From contig DPKX01000259.1 of the NCBI GenBank assembly GCA_003542295.1, forward strand, positions 1 to 14,709: a stretch of 14,709 nt of DNA. The letters are read 5' to 3'. This document shows, piece after piece, positions 14,680-14,709 of this stretch. The notes beneath the pieces are model-generated. The model had not been told where the DNA came from and did no database searches. It saw only the letters and a list, made by a program, of their open reading frames with translations. The translations under genes were made by a program, and so were the position numbers. The DNA is from Candidatus Atribacter hydrocarboniphilus. GTDB taxonomy: Bacteria; Atribacterota; Atribacteria; Atribacterales; Atribacteraceae. The number at the start of each line of letters is the position of its first letter. Position 1 is the stretch's first letter.

Positions 14680-14709
14680 CAATTTCCCCCTTTAGAAAAG
14701 GTGATTAGG
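14680..14709. repeat. Probable partial intergenic palindrome at the right edge
   Basis: CCCCCTTT, a short loop, then AAAGGTG with one mismatch, followed by ATTAGG at the window end. It resembles the common CCCCCTTT...AAAGGGGGATTAGGGGG intergenic repeat (from memory) and is cut by the edge. The rest of 14532-14680 is AT-rich with nothing recognisable. Confidence 0.3.

Overview
The window is a compact, AT-rich bacterial chromosome segment. Genes on the minus strand fill about 1-11850, and a short plus-strand pair lies at the right end. No phage, transposase or CRISPR genes were seen. The tilS-hpt-ftsH order is a conserved housekeeping block typical of Firmicutes and related deep-branching phyla. 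That block, together with SpoVS, a GlpP-type regulator and a TtuA-type tRNA thiolase (best known from thermophiles), suggests an anaerobic, possibly thermophilic lineage. Atribacterota or a neighbouring phylum would fit. This is inference from gene content, not a placement.

Layout, read in the direction of minus-strand transcription. A strong sigma70-type promoter (11860-11888) drives an elongator tRNA-Met(CAU), then tilS, hpt, ftsH, a FlK-like thioesterase (ATGA overlap with ftsH), a TrkA/KtrA-type K+ channel regulator and a DUF89 phosphatase (TAATG overlap with trkA). A 260-bp gap holds a TTGACA promoter overlapped by a palindrome, followed by a Nudix hydrolase. Next come spoVS and an HU gene, closed by a clear intrinsic terminator (4257-4287). 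The following group is a PHP-family histidinol-phosphatase-like gene, an unlisted 56-codon two-helix membrane protein, pyruvate kinase (overlapping that small gene) and a GlpP-family antiterminator. Last is a pseudoreceiver-PAS sensor gene that runs off the left edge and carries two in-frame TAG codons.

On the plus strand, after about 540 bp of non-coding DNA with degenerate mobile-type palindromic repeats, are ttuA and an acetate-kinase-family gene with an ATGA overlap. The kinase is full length, but several residues that are near-invariant in true acetate kinases are changed. A 13-bp inverted repeat spans its stop codon.

Most of the window is housekeeping: tRNA modification, purine salvage, membrane proteolysis, K+ homeostasis, metabolite repair, nucleoid structure and glycolysis. 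The items most worth checking are the divergent acetokinase coupled to TtuA, the twice-interrupted sensor gene, the small membrane protein coupled to pyruvate kinase, and the tRNA(CAU)-tilS co-transcription unit.
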